Origin: Ornithinicoccus sp045032955
Lineage (GTDB): Bacteria > Actinomycetota > Actinomycetes > Actinomycetales > Dermatophilaceae
NCBI RefSeq assembly: GCF_045032955.1
Contig: NZ_JBJFZU010000004.1
Coordinates: 62,001-126,000 of the forward strand
Direction: 5' to 3'
DNA length: 64,000 bases
The position numbers and the translations under genes are program-made. How positions within the stretch are numbered: the stretch's first letter is position 1; each line of letters starts with the position of its first letter. Below the pieces are notes generated by a model, which saw only the letters and a program-made list of their open reading frames with translations, was not told the DNA's origin and ran no database searches. Positions 62,791 to 64,000 of the stretch are shown here, piece by piece.

Positions 62791-64000
62791 TCAGCGGACG
62801 CGGTATGCCGGTGCGCTGGGGACGGCGGTCAGGAAGTGGGGCCTCTCCAGCCCGGCGTCGTCGAAGGCCGCCGCGACCGCACGAGCCACCTCCTCGACCG
62901 CAGCCTCCTCGACCAGCGCGATCGCCGACCCGCCGAAGCCGCCGCCGGTCATCCGGGCCCCGAGCGCGCCGGCACCGACCGCCGCCGCCACCGCCAGGTC
63001 GAGCTCCCGGCAGGACACCTCGTAGTCGTCCCGCAACGAGGCGTGCGAGGCGAGCATCAGCTCCCCCACCCTGTCGGCGTCCCGTTCCCGCAGGGCCGCG
63101 ACGAGGTCCAGCACCCGAGCGTTCTCGGTCACCACGTGCCGCACCCGCCGCACCTCCTCCGGCTCCCCGCTCACCCTGCGCTCGCCGCTCGCCCCGCTCC
63201 CCTCATCCGACCGCTCTCCATGGCCCTCCCCCAGCGTCGCCAACGCCACCTCCAGGTCGTCGACCCCGACGTCCCGCAGGCTCCCCACGCCGAGCGTGGC
63301 CGCGGCCCGCTCGCAGGTCGCACGCCGCTTGCCGTACTGCCCGTCGGCCAGCGAGTGGTGCGCCCGGGTGTCGATCACCAGCACCTGGTGGCCCGGCAGC
63401 GTCCACGCGACCGGCGTGAGCGAGAAGTCGCGGCAGTCGATGAGCAGCGCGTGCTCGTCGACCGCCCGCAGCGACACGCTCTGGTCCATCCCCCCGGTCG
63501 CCGCCCCGGCGTACTCGTTCTCCGCGCGCACGCAGGCCGCCGCCAGCTCCGCCCGGTCCACCCCGGCCAGCCCCGGCACCAGCTCGGCCCACGCGAGCGC
63601 CGCCGAGCAGGACAGCGCGGCCGAGGAGGACAGCCCCGCCCCGAGCGGCACGTACCCGTCCACCAGCACGTCCGCCCCGAGGCCTGCCGGGTCGACCTGC
63701 TCGGCGAGCACCGCCGCGACCCCCGCGACGTAGGACGCCCAGCCCCCGGGTGAGTCCTGGCTCACCTCGGTGACCGTCCCCTCCCAGGTCCGGTCCGGCG
63801 CCTGCCGGGAACCGATCCGCAGCCCACCGTCGTCCCTGCTGCGGACCGCGACGTAGGTCCGGTGCGCCAGCGCGAGCGGCAGGCAGAAGCCCTGGTTGTA
63901 GTCGGTGTGCTCCCCGATCAGGTTCACCCGGCCGGGTGCCGCCCACACCCCGTCCGGTTCCCCACCGAAGGACTCACCGAAGGCCGCGAGCAACCCGTCG
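62791..64000 (-). CDS. galK: Galactokinase, 5' end outside the window
   Basis: At least 400 residues of a GHMP-superfamily kinase that phosphorylates galactose to galactose 1-phosphate (Leloir pathway). The substrate motif GRVNLIGEHTDYNQGFCLPL is near the visible N terminus. Also visible are the ATP loop PLGAGLSSSAALSCSAALAW and the C-terminal MTGGGFGGSAIALVEE. A Ser/Glu/Gly-rich insert (residues ~258-272, RSDEGSGASGERRV) is unusual and polar. The frame continues past the window end, so the true start is not seen; the TTG near 63993 is not a credible start. Confidence 0.94.
   Translation of the reverse strand, partial: DGLLAAFGESFGGEPDGVWAAPGRVNLIGEHTDYNQGFCLPLALAHRTYVAVRSRDDGGLRIGSRQAPDRTWEGTVTEVSQDSPGGWASYVAGVAAVLAEQVDPAGLGADVLVDGYVPLGAGLSSSAALSCSAALAWAELVPGLAGVDRAELAAACVRAENEYAGAATGGMDQSVSLRAVDEHALLIDCRDFSLTPVAWTLPGHQVLVIDTRAHHSLADGQYGKRRATCERAAATLGVGSLRDVGVDDLEVALATLGEGHGERSDEGSGASGERRVSGEPEEVRRVRHVVTENARVLDLVAALRERDADRVGELMLASHASLRDDYEVSCRELDLAVAAAVGAGALGARMTGGGFGGSAIALVEEAAVEEVARAVAAAFDDAGLERPHFLTAVPSAPAYRVR

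Overview
This window is chromosomal DNA from a high-GC (about 70-73% by eye) Gram-positive actinobacterium. Gene order and protein character point to the Micrococcales, most likely the Intrasporangiaceae/Ornithinimicrobiaceae group (Ornithinimicrobium- or Serinicoccus-like). That placement is inference: there is no rRNA gene to confirm it. The order rel-apt-secF-secD-yajC-ruvB-ruvA-ruvC-yebC, then pdxT/pdxS, HIT and thrS, is the conserved actinobacterial block also found in Mycobacterium tuberculosis around Rv2583c-Rv2614c.

1-26 kb is mostly core housekeeping: the 3' end of a small alarmone synthetase, an MBL hydrolase, a DUF349 protein with an EPEPEATP repeat, an M18 aminopeptidase, Rel, Apt, the Sec accessory proteins SecDF-YajC, the RuvABC Holliday-junction machinery, YebC, a secreted SpoIID/CWB2 wall protein, the vitamin B6 synthase PdxST (split by a convergent acetyltransferase), a HIT protein, an unusual ATP-grasp/F420-type-reductase fusion, ThrS, then a CGNR regulator, a LysE exporter and a NUDIX hydrolase. 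The phosphatidylinositol/PIM genes usually found between HIT and pdxS are absent.

26-38 kb is redox and metal biology: a large katE-type catalase with a small helical partner, two TetR regulators with visible operator-like repeats, and a secreted copper/heme/disulfide module (CopC, PCu(A)C, DyP peroxidase, DsbA-like protein, VKOR). An amidohydrolase follows.

38-58 kb is a stress or dormancy-type accessory region: phosphoketolase, P2A-type cation ATPase, MgtE-like transporter, tandem universal stress protein, OhrR-like regulator, VIT1 transporter, CPBP protease, DUF3267 and DUF4389 membrane proteins. GGGAC/GGCC-type palindromic boxes lie upstream of several of these genes. From about 54 kb the region is decaying: an alcohol dehydrogenase with its middle deleted, a flavodoxin-headed chimera, a reductase with a divergent tail, a ZIP transporter broken by several frameshifts, and a phage-terminase-like fragment next to a tRNA-Val(CAC) gene at 58.2 kb. 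I read this as a fragmented island that ends at the tRNA.

58-64 kb returns to core metabolism: an aminodeoxychorismate-lyase-type class IV aminotransferase, pta and ackA (which could turn phosphoketolase-derived acetyl phosphate into acetate and ATP), a long bidirectional terminator hairpin, and a galactokinase cut by the window end.

Three sequence-level patterns run through the window: an over-represented octamer GGTATGCC/GGCATACC; many genes whose start codon lies only 6-7 nt after a TANNNT -10 box (likely leaderless transcripts); and 22-nt modular repeats built on a GACCGGGCG core at gene 3' ends.
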